From UBA5072 sp041737175 (GTDB taxonomy: Bacteria > Bacteroidota > Bacteroidia > Bacteroidales > UBA10428), in assembly GCA_041737175.1 (NCBI GenBank), contig JBGSSF010000005.1, positions 1 to 64,000 of the forward strand: a stretch of DNA of 64,000 nt, written 5' to 3'. Positions 8,130 to 17,038 of the stretch are shown in pieces (the stretch's first letter is position 1; every line of letters begins with the position of its first letter). The notes beneath the pieces were generated by a model. That model worked only from the letters and a program-made list of their open reading frames with translations, ran no database searches and had not been told where the DNA came from. The position numbers and the translations under genes were made by a program.

Positions 8130-9071
8130 ATGAAAACAACCTCACTGTTATTGGTATTCGTATTATCCGGAATCAGCGTTATAGCGCAAAACAATGCAGA
8201 TCTTAAACTCAACCCGGAGAAAAATGTACCCTACAGGTTTCGGTCCTCTTCTGAGCAAACCATTTCGCAAACAGTAAATGGGATTCAGCAGAACACTTCC
8301 GTCACCAGCACCTCAACACTCACCCTGAAAATGGTGGACGCCACACCGGATTTTAGGATCGCTGAAGTCCGTTTTGATACCATCCATACCACCACGAATG
8401 CCATGGGTGTGACCACTGTTATGAATTCAGCCGTCGAGGGAAAAATCAGTTCCGCCAATATGTCTGATGTCATGTCGTGCATCATGAACCGGCTGAGCAA
8501 AAACGCATTGTATGTAAAAATGGACCCTACCGGTAAAGTAATTGAATTAATAAATGCCAGAATGCTTTCAGACCTCATCCTGAAGGATACAAATTCTGTT
8601 ACCGGCCAGACAGCTCCGATGATCAAAATGCAGATCAGGAACATGATCAATGAAAAAGCACTGACTGCAATGGTTGAATCATTCACGCATAATCTGCCGG
8701 GCAGAAGCATTGCTGTCGGCGAAAAATGGGATATCACCACAACGTCAGGAGCCAGTGGAATGTCGCTGGAAATAATGACCAGTTACCTGCTCAGCGATAT
8801 CAAGGGAAATGATGCGGGTATTACTGCCGAATCCAACATCAAGGCATCGGAGAATGCCGCACCCATGGAATACAGCGGGGCACGTATAACGTATGATGAC
8901 CTGAAAGGCATCAGCAAATCGAACCTCACTTTGGATGTCCGCACAGGCCTCCCGATCGACAGCAAAGCAAAGACCCGAATCTCGGGTAACCTGAACGTGT
9001 CCGTGCAGGGTACGGAAATGCAAATTCCCATGGAGATCAACATTGAATCCCGGTTAATGGCCATTCCCTGA
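8130..9071 (+). CDS. Secreted DUF6263-like protein
   Basis: The 313-residue protein has a Sec signal peptide (MKTTSLLLVFVLSGISVIAQ, cleavage after about residue 20). The mature part is Ser/Thr-rich and beta-strand-rich, with alternating hydrophobic residues such as NTSVTSTSTLTLKMVDATP. It resembles DUF6263-family exported proteins of Bacteroidota, whose function is unknown. It precedes the outer-membrane barrel gene by about 60 bp on the same strand, so co-expression is plausible. No catalytic motif is visible. Confidence 0.75.
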   Translation: MKTTSLLLVFVLSGISVIAQNNADLKLNPEKNVPYRFRSSSEQTISQTVNGIQQNTSVTSTSTLTLKMVDATPDFRIAEVRFDTIHTTTNAMGVTTVMNSAVEGKISSANMSDVMSCIMNRLSKNALYVKMDPTGKVIELINARMLSDLILKDTNSVTGQTAPMIKMQIRNMINEKALTAMVESFTHNLPGRSIAVGEKWDITTTSGASGMSLEIMTSYLLSDIKGNDAGITAESNIKASENAAPMEYSGARITYDDLKGISKSNLTLDVRTGLPIDSKAKTRISGNLNVSVQGTEMQIPMEINIESRLMAIP

Positions 9072-9132
9072 TGCACGACATCCATTCCGATTCCAACACC
9101 CTTTATTTAAAACAAATTTGAAAACCAAAACA

Positions 9133-11502
9133 ATGAAGAATCTTATTATCCTGTTCTCCCTGTTGTTTTTTAGTTCGGTCCAGGCGCAAACCATTAAAGG
9201 CAGGATCATGACCGAAAAAGATAAGCAAGCCGCCATGTTTGCATCGGTTGGTTTAATGGAATTACCTGATTCAGTTATCGTAACAGGCGTAATCACGTTA
9301 TCCGACGGCGGCTTTGCTTTTGAAAAAGTGAAACCCGGCAATTATTTGATCAAAGCCAGTTTTGTGGGTTATGGCAACAGCTTTAAAAATGTTGATGTCC
9401 GGGAAGGTGAAGGTGAGATCCTTGTTGACACGATCTTTCTCGCCGAAGCGGCCCAAAATATAGAGGAAGTCACGGTTACTGCCGAACGTCTCAAAGGGAA
9501 AGAAATGGTTGATCGCACGGTATATTCCATACCGGCACAGGTATCGCAGACATCCAGCAACGGTTATGACATTCTGAAGAAAATCCCCCAGGTAAATGTT
9601 GATTTTCAGAACAATGTAACACTGAATGGAAGCGCCAACTTTATTATTCAGGTGGATGGACGGCAACGCGACAAGGAATTCCTGGCCAAACTGCTGCCTT
9701 CTGATATTGAAAGCATAGAAATCATCAGCAATCCTTCGGGCAAATACGAAGGCAATATCGACGGAGTCATCAATGTGATTCTTAAAAAGGAAGCCCGGTA
9801 TGGAATGAATGGCAATGTAAGTGCTTACCTAAAACCCATTAAGAAACCCACAACCATTGCATCGGGCAGCATTGACTATGCCTTTGGTAAGATCACCTTC
9901 TATGCCACAGCTATGGCCTTTTCTCAAAAACTGAATATTTACTCAACCAATTACAATCAGTTCAGGCTGGTGGATTCTTTGAGCATAATGACGGGAGACG
10001 GGGACATTAAGGTAAGCAGCACCTCCATTAACAGCGGCTTTGATTATTATATAAATGATAAAAACAACCTCAGCCTCAACTTCAGCTATAAGCCCATCAA
10101 TCAATCCGTGGACATGTTAAGCGATGCTGAACTTCAGAAAGGCAGTTTGGTTGAAAATACGCTTAAATCCGCATCCCATGAAAATCTGAAGAGCGACGAA
10201 TACAATGCTTCCCTTTTTTACAAAAAAGAATTTAAGACAGCCCTGCAGGAGTTTACCGGCGAAGTTAACTACTACCATTTCACTTCAGACACCCGGAGTG
10301 GCTTTTCCAACAATCAGTATGATTACGACCCTGTTACCCTGCTGGATTCATACAACCGTGACGAACTGGATTTTAACAAACGAAGGTATGTTTCTGCCAA
10401 ACTGAATTATGTCCATCCTTTCGGTATGACAACCAAACTGGAGACCGGATACCAGTTTTATTACCAGAACCTCAATTATGATTTTACAATCAACCATGAA
10501 ACGTCGAACAACCTCTTCAAATATGAGGAATACAGGAATTCAGTGTATGCCGGTTTAACGTTTAATCTGAAGAAAATCGGGGTGCAAACCGTGCTGAGGA
10601 TCGAAAACAGCAATATCGATGCCGATTCGGTGACCACATCGCATTATTACTGCCTCCTGCCATCTGTGAATTTTCAGTATAAATTCTCCGCATCGCACAA
10701 TGTAAAATTCACCTACAACCGCCGCATCAACCGGCCCGGAATTTATGACATGAATCCCAACTGGAAAATAAGTTCGAATTACGATATTTCACAGGGCAAT
10801 CCAAACCTGAAACCCGAATACCGCGATCGTCTGCAAGTTACATACACCTGGAACTTCGGCAGTAATTATTTTTCACCCCATATTTACTATGAGGCTTTAT
10901 CCGACAGGATCGGGCAAAGGTACATGAGCATCATTTCTCCGATCGACAGCAATGTCACAGCTTTCCGAAAACCATACAACATGTTGACAGGATATGAAAT
11001 AGGCGGAGGCATTAATACGATGCTGTGGTTTGTAAACATCAATGCGCGCGTGTACAAGGGACATTTCAATGAGTACAGCGGACAATCAGCCTATGTGGCT
11101 GCCAAGGACTATTTCTCCTACAGCATAACCGGATATGTCTATGCCCCTTTGGCCAAGGATAAAAAAACCACGGCATTTACATTTCTGAGTTATAACGGAG
11201 TTACCATGGATGCCCAGACGAAAACTTACAGCATGCCGATCTTTGGAGTCGGAGCCCAAAAGCAGATCAAAGACCACACTTTTGGATTTTTCTACCTGTT
11301 ACCTTTCTTTAAAAAAATAGACTTCCAGAGAACCGAAACCAGCACACCTGCTTATTATGCAAAAAGCATCGTTGGTTTTGATGTTTCCTGGTATATTCAG
11401 CTCATGTACTCCTATAAGTTCAACAAAGGGAGGAATGTGAAAAAAAGCAACCGTGACGTAAACATCGAAAGCGACAGTAAAAGCGTTGGTATCGGGAGGT
11501 AG
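9133..11502 (+). CDS. TonB-dependent-receptor-type outer-membrane beta-barrel protein
   Basis: From the ATG at 9133 the protein has about 789 residues. The TTG at 9118 adds five residues before MKNLIILFSLLFFSSVQAQ, which is a good signal peptide. A carboxypeptidase-regulatory-like domain (about 20-105) is followed by a plug-like domain with SSNGYDILKKIPQVNV and a large aromatic beta-barrel, with NRPGIYDMNPNWKIS and GNPNLKPEYRDRLQ in the barrel. This is the OMP_b-brl_3 type of TonB-linked protein, with a barrel shorter than SusC. The ligand is unknown. No SusD partner is adjacent, so it is not a glycan-uptake pair. Confidence 0.9.
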   Translation: MKNLIILFSLLFFSSVQAQTIKGRIMTEKDKQAAMFASVGLMELPDSVIVTGVITLSDGGFAFEKVKPGNYLIKASFVGYGNSFKNVDVREGEGEILVDTIFLAEAAQNIEEVTVTAERLKGKEMVDRTVYSIPAQVSQTSSNGYDILKKIPQVNVDFQNNVTLNGSANFIIQVDGRQRDKEFLAKLLPSDIESIEIISNPSGKYEGNIDGVINVILKKEARYGMNGNVSAYLKPIKKPTTIASGSIDYAFGKITFYATAMAFSQKLNIYSTNYNQFRLVDSLSIMTGDGDIKVSSTSINSGFDYYINDKNNLSLNFSYKPINQSVDMLSDAELQKGSLVENTLKSASHENLKSDEYNASLFYKKEFKTALQEFTGEVNYYHFTSDTRSGFSNNQYDYDPVTLLDSYNRDELDFNKRRYVSAKLNYVHPFGMTTKLETGYQFYYQNLNYDFTINHETSNNLFKYEEYRNSVYAGLTFNLKKIGVQTVLRIENSNIDADSVTTSHYYCLLPSVNFQYKFSASHNVKFTYNRRINRPGIYDMNPNWKISSNYDISQGNPNLKPEYRDRLQVTYTWNFGSNYFSPHIYYEALSDRIGQRYMSIISPIDSNVTAFRKPYNMLTGYEIGGGINTMLWFVNINARVYKGHFNEYSGQSAYVAAKDYFSYSITGYVYAPLAKDKKTTAFTFLSYNGVTMDAQTKTYSMPIFGVGAQKQIKDHTFGFFYLLPFFKKIDFQRTETSTPAYYAKSIVGFDVSWYIQLMYSYKFNKGRNVKKSNRDVNIESDSKSVGIGR

Positions 11503-11563
11503 AATAAATGCCTGGCCCGGGATCAATTTCATCTGTGAAATGGCATAATTTACTATCTTTATT

Positions 11564-11598
11564 GCAGCAAAGTGTTGGGTAAACAGAACCTTTGCTGC
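11564..11598. repeat. Perfect 9-bp inverted repeat before the GMP synthase-like gene
   Basis: GCAGCAAAG (11564-11572) and CTTTGCTGC (11590-11598) can pair around a 17-nt loop. There is no T tract, so it is not a standard terminator. It sits 60 nt before the next start codon and could be a leader structure or a protein-binding site. Confidence 0.45.
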
Positions 11599-11659
11599 AT
11601 AAAGATATGTCGAAATTCAAGAACCACGCCGGAATTGCCATGAATTAAAAACCTATTTT

Positions 11660-12622
11660 ATGATTAAAGAAATAACACTTCAGGAGCTGAATGCAGCCAA
11701 ATTCATCCGTGAAAAAATGGATGAGATAAAAACAGCCGTTGGCAGTGGTATTGCAATTAACGCTCTTTCGGGAGGTGTAGATTCATCTGTGGTTACCATG
11801 CTCGGCCACAAGGCTATCGGGAAGCAACTGAGAACGGTATTTATTGAAAATGGCCTTATGCGAAGCGGAGAGGCAGGTCAGGTTGAAGGGTTATTCAAGA
11901 AACTCGGTGTAGTCGTCGAGGTGATTGATGCCCAAAAGGATTTTTTTGCTGCTTTAAGTGGGATTACCCATCCGGAAGAGAAGCGTGAAGCCATTACCCA
12001 GACCTTCTACAAGCATGTTTTTGGCAGGATTGTCAGGGAAAGCGGAGCCAAGTTCCTGCTTCAGGGCACTATTCTTACCGATGTGGATGAAACTGTGGCA
12101 GGCATAAAGCGTCAGCATAATGTTTTTGAACAATTGGGAATTGATCCCCAGGAAACCTTTGGCTACCGGATTCTTGAACCGCTCATCCAGCTCCGGAAAG
12201 ACGGGGTCAGAGCAGTAGGCAAGGAACTGGGGCTGCCCGAAGAGATGTTCCGCCGCATTCCGTTTCCCGGTCCTGCGCTCGCAGCCCGTGTCATTGGTGA
12301 AGCAACACCCGAAAGGATTGAAACGGTTCGCAAGGCAACGGGGGTTGTTGAACGCATTTTTAAAAATACCGGGGCCTTCCAATATCTGGCTATATTACAT
12401 GAAGACCGGGTCACAGGTATGCGCGATGGCAAAAGGGATTTCGGTCAGCAGATCGAAATTCGCTGCTGGAACAGCATTGACGCGCGAACAGCAACGCCCA
12501 CAAAGCTACCTTTCGAGATTTTGGAACAGCTGGCCAGGGAAATTGTCCGGGAGGTGCCCGACATTGTCAGTGTTACCTATAACATTGCCACCAAACCTCC
12601 CTCAACCATCGAGGCGGTCTGA
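11660..12622 (+). CDS. Stand-alone GMP synthase ATP-pyrophosphatase subunit
   Basis: The 320-residue protein carries the PP-loop SGGVDSS (residues 37-43) and continues through the GMP synthase ATPase core. It ends with the dimerisation domain, including LPFEILEQLAREIVREVP and NIATKPPSTIEAV. It thus equals the last two domains of GuaA and lacks the roughly 190-residue N-terminal class I glutamine amidotransferase. Archaea use such split GMP synthases. In bacteria these short forms are often labelled ExsB-like. XMP amination from ammonia or from a separate GATase is inferred. No GATase gene lies nearby, and a full-length guaA may exist elsewhere. Confidence 0.9.
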   Translation: MIKEITLQELNAAKFIREKMDEIKTAVGSGIAINALSGGVDSSVVTMLGHKAIGKQLRTVFIENGLMRSGEAGQVEGLFKKLGVVVEVIDAQKDFFAALSGITHPEEKREAITQTFYKHVFGRIVRESGAKFLLQGTILTDVDETVAGIKRQHNVFEQLGIDPQETFGYRILEPLIQLRKDGVRAVGKELGLPEEMFRRIPFPGPALAARVIGEATPERIETVRKATGVVERIFKNTGAFQYLAILHEDRVTGMRDGKRDFGQQIEIRCWNSIDARTATPTKLPFEILEQLAREIVREVPDIVSVTYNIATKPPSTIEAV

Positions 12623-12659
12623 AGAAATACGGCAGCGTATGATAGAGCCCAAAAACCTT

Positions 12660-12667
12660 TACCTTTG
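12660..12667 (+). promoter_or_regulatory. -7 box upstream of the PHP phosphatase
   Basis: TACCTTTG matches TAnnTTTG exactly and ends 21 nt before the ATG at 12689. No convincing -33 TTTG at the right distance was found. Confidence 0.4.
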
Positions 12668-12688
12668 CGGTTTGTTTAATCTGTTGTC

Positions 12689-13552
12689 ATGTCCTGGGTA
12701 AACTATCATTCTCATTCGCTCTATTGCGACGGAAAGGCAATTCCTGAAGATTATATAAATCAGGCTGTTGAAAAGGGGTTCCCGGCCTGGGGATATTCCT
12801 CCCATGCACCTGTGCCCTTTGCATCGAGGTGGAACATGCCATCCGAAAAACTCCCGGAATACCTGGAGAAGCTTACCCGAATAAAATCTGATTACTCAGG
12901 TAAGATACAGGTTTATAAGGGACTGGAAATAGATTATATCGAAGGTTTATGGGGCATCCGGCAAGCGGGACTGAACAATCTTCCCATTGATTTTACGATT
13001 GGTTCCGTACATTATTTAGGACAGCTTCCCGATGGTGCTCATTTCTGCTTTGATGGTCAGCCCGAGGGATTTTTCGAGGGAATCAAATTGCTCTACCAAA
13101 ATGATTTCAGGAAGGCGATCACAATGTATTACCATGCTGAGATGCGGATGGCTGAAGTTGATAATCCCGACATCATCGGTCATATGGATAAGATCAAAAT
13201 GCACAATACCTTCCGTCCCTATCTGAATGAAGAAGACAAATGGTATATCAGTCTTGTGGAAGAAACCCTCGAAGTCATCCGGCAGAAGGGAAATATGGTT
13301 GAAGTGAATACACGGGGATTGTATAAACACAAGCCACCCCTGCTCTATCCGGGGAAATGGGTGCTGGAAAGCATCTACAGAAAGAAAATACCCATACTGC
13401 TGAATTCGGATGCACATCATCCTGATGAAATCGATTCAGGATTCGCTTATGCTGCAGAACTGCTGCTTGAAATCGGCTTTCAGTCGCTCAGGGTGCTGAT
13501 TGACGGCAAGTGGCAGGACAAAGCTTTTGACAAAAACGGGCTTATATTTTAA
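12689..13552 (+). CDS. PHP-domain histidinol-phosphatase-like enzyme
   Basis: The 287-residue protein has the full set of PHP metal-binding motifs: HSHSLYCDG at the N-terminus, GLEIDYIEG, GSVHYLG, YHAEM, GHMDKIKMH and NSDAHHPDE near the C-terminus. This arrangement and length match HisK/HisJ-type histidinol phosphatases, which dephosphorylate L-histidinol phosphate in histidine synthesis. No other his genes adjoin it, so the substrate is inferred from the family. It starts 66 bp after the GMP synthase-like gene and has its own candidate -7 box. Confidence 0.9.
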   Translation: MSWVNYHSHSLYCDGKAIPEDYINQAVEKGFPAWGYSSHAPVPFASRWNMPSEKLPEYLEKLTRIKSDYSGKIQVYKGLEIDYIEGLWGIRQAGLNNLPIDFTIGSVHYLGQLPDGAHFCFDGQPEGFFEGIKLLYQNDFRKAITMYYHAEMRMAEVDNPDIIGHMDKIKMHNTFRPYLNEEDKWYISLVEETLEVIRQKGNMVEVNTRGLYKHKPPLLYPGKWVLESIYRKKIPILLNSDAHHPDEIDSGFAYAAELLLEIGFQSLRVLIDGKWQDKAFDKNGLIF

Positions 13553-13562
13553 CCAGTCTGAT

Positions 13563-14033
13563 TTAACGGGAATCAGCCGTTATCGGCTGTCCCACTTCAT
13601 TGTAGTACAACCACTCACCGGTACGCTTGTTGTTTTCAAATCGGCCTTTCTCCCGGATCTTGCCACTGGTATATAAGGATACATACAATCCGTCTAACAT
13701 GTCATCTTTGTAATTGGCCTCAACAGTCTTATGCCCTTGTTCATCCCAGAATTCCCATTTGCCTGAAATCATGCCCATGTCATAGCATCCTGTTCGGCGG
13801 ATCTGTCCGCTTTTGTACCAGGCAGTCGCTTTGCCATTTAAGATCCCGTTTTTATAGGTGAATTCTTCCTTCACCAGACTGGTATCAGTGAATACAACGA
13901 TGCACCTGCCCGTGAAAGGCTTTGTGCTCCGGTCGGTATAAAAAATATCTGATTTGATCTCAGCCTCTGTGATAGTGACTTTTCCTGCGCAGGCAGTTGC
14001 CACTAACATCCATATGAATAGTCCCTTCTTCAT
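13563..14033 (-). CDS. Exported MORN-repeat-like (YwqK-type) protein
   Basis: The 156-residue protein begins with a hydrophobic signal-like segment (MKKGLFIWMLVATACAG), possibly a weak lipobox ending at the Cys. The rest consists of MORN-variant repeats such as YKNGILNGKATAWYKSGQI, NYKDDMLDGLYVSLY and ENNKRTGEWLYYNEVGQP. Databases often label this architecture a YwqK-family antitoxin, but no toxin gene adjoins it and the signal peptide argues for an envelope role. It is convergent with the PHP gene, with only 10 bp between stops. Function unknown. Confidence 0.75.
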   Translation of the reverse strand: MKKGLFIWMLVATACAGKVTITEAEIKSDIFYTDRSTKPFTGRCIVVFTDTSLVKEEFTYKNGILNGKATAWYKSGQIRRTGCYDMGMISGKWEFWDEQGHKTVEANYKDDMLDGLYVSLYTSGKIREKGRFENNKRTGEWLYYNEVGQPITADSR

Positions 14034-14165
14034 GGCGCAAAACTGACGTTAATAGTAATGTTTCACTTCTATTAACGCCAATTTGCCGATCCGGGTTAAG
14101 TTTTGTTGATGAACCCGGAATTATCACCAATGAATTCATGAAATGAATGGATGAACAGTACCCTG

Positions 14166-14609
14166 CTATTTGTTGAGTTCCGCTTCGCGGGTCCAGTCCT
14201 CAGCCCGGCCGACAAATTTCATTCCCAACACATATCCTTTCAGGGTCATGACTTTGTCATTGTCCTTGAACCACATATAGCAATCATAGGTCTTACCATT
14301 ATCAGGGTCATAAACGGTACCGCCTTCCCATCTTTTTTTACTTTCGTTGTAATTAAAATCTTTCAGGATCGTCAGTCCCCAGATCTTTTTGTCGCGCTGA
14401 CCGACATCGGGATTGTTCACATCCAGCTTATCTTTATCCGTTTCGAGCCATTCAACTTTACCATAGTACTTGCCATTGGTGGCCTTGAAAATCCTCACCT
14501 GTGAAGTTCCCTTGGCAGGCTTCCAGATCCCAACTATTTTATCAGCCTGGCTAAAAACTGTGGATGCGGCAAAAAACAGGCAGGCAATGAAAAGAATGCT
14601 TTTCTTCAT
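14166..14609 (-). CDS. DUF2147 secreted protein
   Basis: The 147-residue protein has a signal peptide (MKKSILFIACLFFAASTVFS). Its single compact domain begins DKIVGIWKPAKGTSQVRIF and contains GKYYGKVEWLE, KIWGLTILKDF and GKTYDCYMWF. These are the conserved parts of the DUF2147 family, small exported lipocalin-like beta proteins of unknown ligand. It starts 35 bp after folA on the same strand and may be the last gene of a thyA-folA transcript. Confidence 0.88.
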   Translation of the reverse strand: MKKSILFIACLFFAASTVFSQADKIVGIWKPAKGTSQVRIFKATNGKYYGKVEWLETDKDKLDVNNPDVGQRDKKIWGLTILKDFNYNESKKRWEGGTVYDPDNGKTYDCYMWFKDNDKVMTLKGYVLGMKFVGRAEDWTREAELNK

Positions 14610-14644
14610 ATTGAATTGGTTTTTATGGGTAATACGGAATAAAG

Positions 14645-15139
14645 TTAATCTTTTCTCTGTAAAACAATGAACTCATAGGTGAAATCGTGTTCCCCTTCAT
14701 CCTCCGGAACAATCCTTGAGATCTCTTCCCATTCATCAGCAACTATTTCCGGAAAGTAAGTGTCAGCATCAAAGGATTTATGAACCAGGGTCAGATAGAG
14801 CCTGGAAGTGTAAGGCAGAAACTGCCTGTAAACCGAAGCTCCTCCGATAACAAAGTTCTCCTGGTCCTCATCGCAACGGCGGATGGCCTCATCCATTGAA
14901 TAAACCATCTCACATCCTTCATACCTGTCATTTGGGTTATCAGAAATGACAAGGTTCCTGCGGTTTCTGAGCGGACCTCCGGGAAGAGACAGGAAGGTAT
15001 TCTTCCCCATGATTACAGTATGCCCTGCCGTGATCTTCCTGAACCATTTCATGTCGGCAGGTATATGCCACAGCAGCTTGTTATCCTTTCCAATGGCTCT
15101 GTTGTCAGCAATAGCTACAATGATCGAGATTTTTTTCAT
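14645..15139 (-). CDS. folA: Dihydrofolate reductase
   Basis: The start at MKKISIIVAIADNRAIGKD gives 164 residues, the usual DHFR size. The open frame extends upstream to 15229, but that would overlap thyA. Conserved features are LLWHIPADMKWFRKIT near the folate site, HTVIMGKNTFLSLPGGPL for NADPH binding, and FVIGGASVYRQFLP. The enzyme regenerates tetrahydrofolate with NADPH. It lies 10 bp downstream of thyA, whose product makes dihydrofolate, a standard functional pairing and certainly one operon. Confidence 0.97.
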   Translation of the reverse strand: MKKISIIVAIADNRAIGKDNKLLWHIPADMKWFRKITAGHTVIMGKNTFLSLPGGPLRNRRNLVISDNPNDRYEGCEMVYSMDEAIRRCDEDQENFVIGGASVYRQFLPYTSRLYLTLVHKSFDADTYFPEIVADEWEEISRIVPEDEGEHDFTYEFIVLQRKD

Positions 15140-15149
15140 GGACTTCCGG

Positions 15150-15944
15150 TTATACAGAGATAGCCCCCCTGATGTGCGGATGGGGATCATAATTTTCAAG
15201 GGTAAAATCAGGATAGTCAAAACCATCAATATCCATAATTGCAGGATTTAAGCGCATCACCGGGAGACTTCGGGGTTCACGCTCAAGCTGCAACCTGACT
15301 TGCTCAAGATGGTTTTTATAAATATGCGCATCTCCGAAGGTATGCACAAATTCACCGGGCTTCAGGCCGGTTACCTGCGAAACCATTAACAGTAAAAGTG
15401 AATAAGATGCAATATTGAAAGGTACACCTATGAAAATATCAGCGCTCCGCTGATAAAGCTGACAGGAAAGCCTGCCCCGGGCAACATAAAACTGAAAAAG
15501 AACGTGACAGGGGGGCAGAGCCATATTTTCCAGATCAGCAACATTCCATGCACTTACCAGGTGTCTCCGTGAATCAGGACTTTCCTGTATCGACCGGATG
15601 ATCTGCCTGATCTGGTCAACGGATTTCCCATCATAACCCGGCCAGCTGCGCCATTGGTAACCATAAATGTGACCCAGGTTGCCCTCCTGATCTGCCCATT
15701 CGTTCCATATGTTCACATGATTATCATTCAGATACCTGATGTTGGTATCCCCTTTCAGGAACCAGATCAGCTCGTAGATAATGGACTTCAAGTGGAGTTT
15801 TTTGGTGGTCATCAATGGAAATCCCTCACCCAGGTCAAACCGCATCTGATACCCGAAAATACTCAGTGTACCTGTTCCGGTCCTGTCATTCTTTTCTGCG
15901 CCATTATCCAGTACGTGCTGAAGCAAGGTCAGGTATTGTTTCAT
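15150..15944 (-). CDS. thyA: Thymidylate synthase
   Basis: At 264 residues this is the E. coli-length ThyA. The catalytic Cys is in LPPCHVLFQFYV near residue 146. Substrate-binding motifs include GRLSCQLYQRSADIFIGVPF and SRRHLVSAWNV. It methylates dUMP to dTMP using methylene-tetrahydrofolate. The C-terminal end HPHIRGAISV resembles the usual conserved tail. It is transcribed with folA and diverges from the PKD gene at 16160. Confidence 0.98.
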   Translation of the reverse strand: MKQYLTLLQHVLDNGAEKNDRTGTGTLSIFGYQMRFDLGEGFPLMTTKKLHLKSIIYELIWFLKGDTNIRYLNDNHVNIWNEWADQEGNLGHIYGYQWRSWPGYDGKSVDQIRQIIRSIQESPDSRRHLVSAWNVADLENMALPPCHVLFQFYVARGRLSCQLYQRSADIFIGVPFNIASYSLLLLMVSQVTGLKPGEFVHTFGDAHIYKNHLEQVRLQLEREPRSLPVMRLNPAIMDIDGFDYPDFTLENYDPHPHIRGAISV

Positions 15945-16055
15945 CAGATAAAATTAAAATGGATTGAGGCGTAAAATTAATCAAGATATAACTATCCAAA
16001 AGAAGCGGCCCCATAAAGTTATTTACAGATGTTGATTTCTTTTAAGTTATTAACA

Positions 16056-16086
16056 TTGAGGGGGCATCAAATTTTTAGTATTTTTA
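16056..16086 (+). promoter_or_regulatory. Candidate promoter of the PKD/gliding-type gene
   Basis: TTG at 16056-16058 is followed after 20 nt by TATTTTTA (16079-16086), one mismatch from TAnnTTTG. It lies in the 215-bp divergent gap with thyA and points to the gene at 16160. Confidence 0.4.
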
Positions 16087-16159
16087 GCCGATATTTGATC
16101 AGCGAAAGCAAAATTCCTGATGTGTATCAACTTGAACGGTCACTAACCCATTTGATAAA

Positions 16160-16999
16160 GTGCGATTCATCCATTGCCTGATATTAATTGCCCTGTTTAG
16201 TTCAATGGCTGTTATTCCGGCTTCCGGTCAGTATAACTTCACAGCCGATAATGCGGAAGGCTGCACCCCCATGAAAGTAAAATATGCATTTACAAGCACG
16301 GCAACTGTAGATACCATCACCAGTTTTTACTGGGATTTTGGCAATGGCGAAACCAGTATCCTCAAAGATCCCGATACTGTGGTTTACAACACACCGGGCA
16401 CCTTTACCGTTGCATTGGTTTTTAACAGCCGGGCGGACCTGATGATCGTAAAACCCGACCTGATCACAGTGCATCATGCGGTACCTGCTCTTTTCAGTTA
16501 TTACGATTCATTGGCATATAACATTTATGTATTTGAACACACCGAACCTCTGGATGCAGGAGTCACCTACACGTTTAACTGGAATATTGAGACCTTTCCG
16601 TTAAAGACCGGTCGCCGACAGGTTGTGCAGTTCCCGGAAGCTGACACGTTTAAGGTGATCCTCACGGTTTCGGATAATCTGGGATGTACAAGCACTTCGG
16701 AGCAGGATGTTTACGTTTTAGAAGAGCTCAGCATACAGAATGTATTTACCCCGAATGACGACGGCTATAATGACTATTTTATGGTTTCCAGCAATGGCGG
16801 ATTTCCAATATCTCTGCGAATATTCACCCGGGCCGGAATCCTGGTTTATGAAACCGAAGGCACAACGCTTACCTGGGATGGCAGAACTGCATCAGGAATG
16901 GAGCTTAAACCGGGTATTTATTTTTACAGTATCAAAGCCATTGAGGGAGATCCCAATAAGCGGTATTCGAAAGCAGGAGTTTTATATCTCTACAGATAA
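16160..16999 (+). CDS. Secreted PKD protein with gliding-motility-type C-terminal domain
   Basis: The protein has 279 residues from a GTG start; no ATG is available at the right place. After a signal peptide (cleaved near PASGQ) comes a PKD domain with FYWDFGNGETSILKDPD, then a second beta domain. The last 85 residues begin QNVFTPNDDGYNDYF and contain LRIFTRAGILVYE and LKPGIYFYSIKA. That is the gliding-motility-associated C-terminal domain (CHU_C type), a sorting signal for the type IX secretion system in Bacteroidota. The protein is therefore probably cell-surface. It is short for this class and its ligand is unknown. Confidence 0.88.
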   Translation: MRFIHCLILIALFSSMAVIPASGQYNFTADNAEGCTPMKVKYAFTSTATVDTITSFYWDFGNGETSILKDPDTVVYNTPGTFTVALVFNSRADLMIVKPDLITVHHAVPALFSYYDSLAYNIYVFEHTEPLDAGVTYTFNWNIETFPLKTGRRQVVQFPEADTFKVILTVSDNLGCTSTSEQDVYVLEELSIQNVFTPNDDGYNDYFMVSSNGGFPISLRIFTRAGILVYETEGTTLTWDGRTASGMELKPGIYFYSIKAIEGDPNKRYSKAGVLYLYR

Positions 17000-17038
17000 G
17001 CCAACGAAACCAGTCACCTGTCACCAATCACCAGTCAC

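Noticed and set aside
13563..14033. YwqK-type protein as part of a toxin-antitoxin pair
   Set aside because: No toxin gene adjoins it, and a signal peptide suggests an exported protein.
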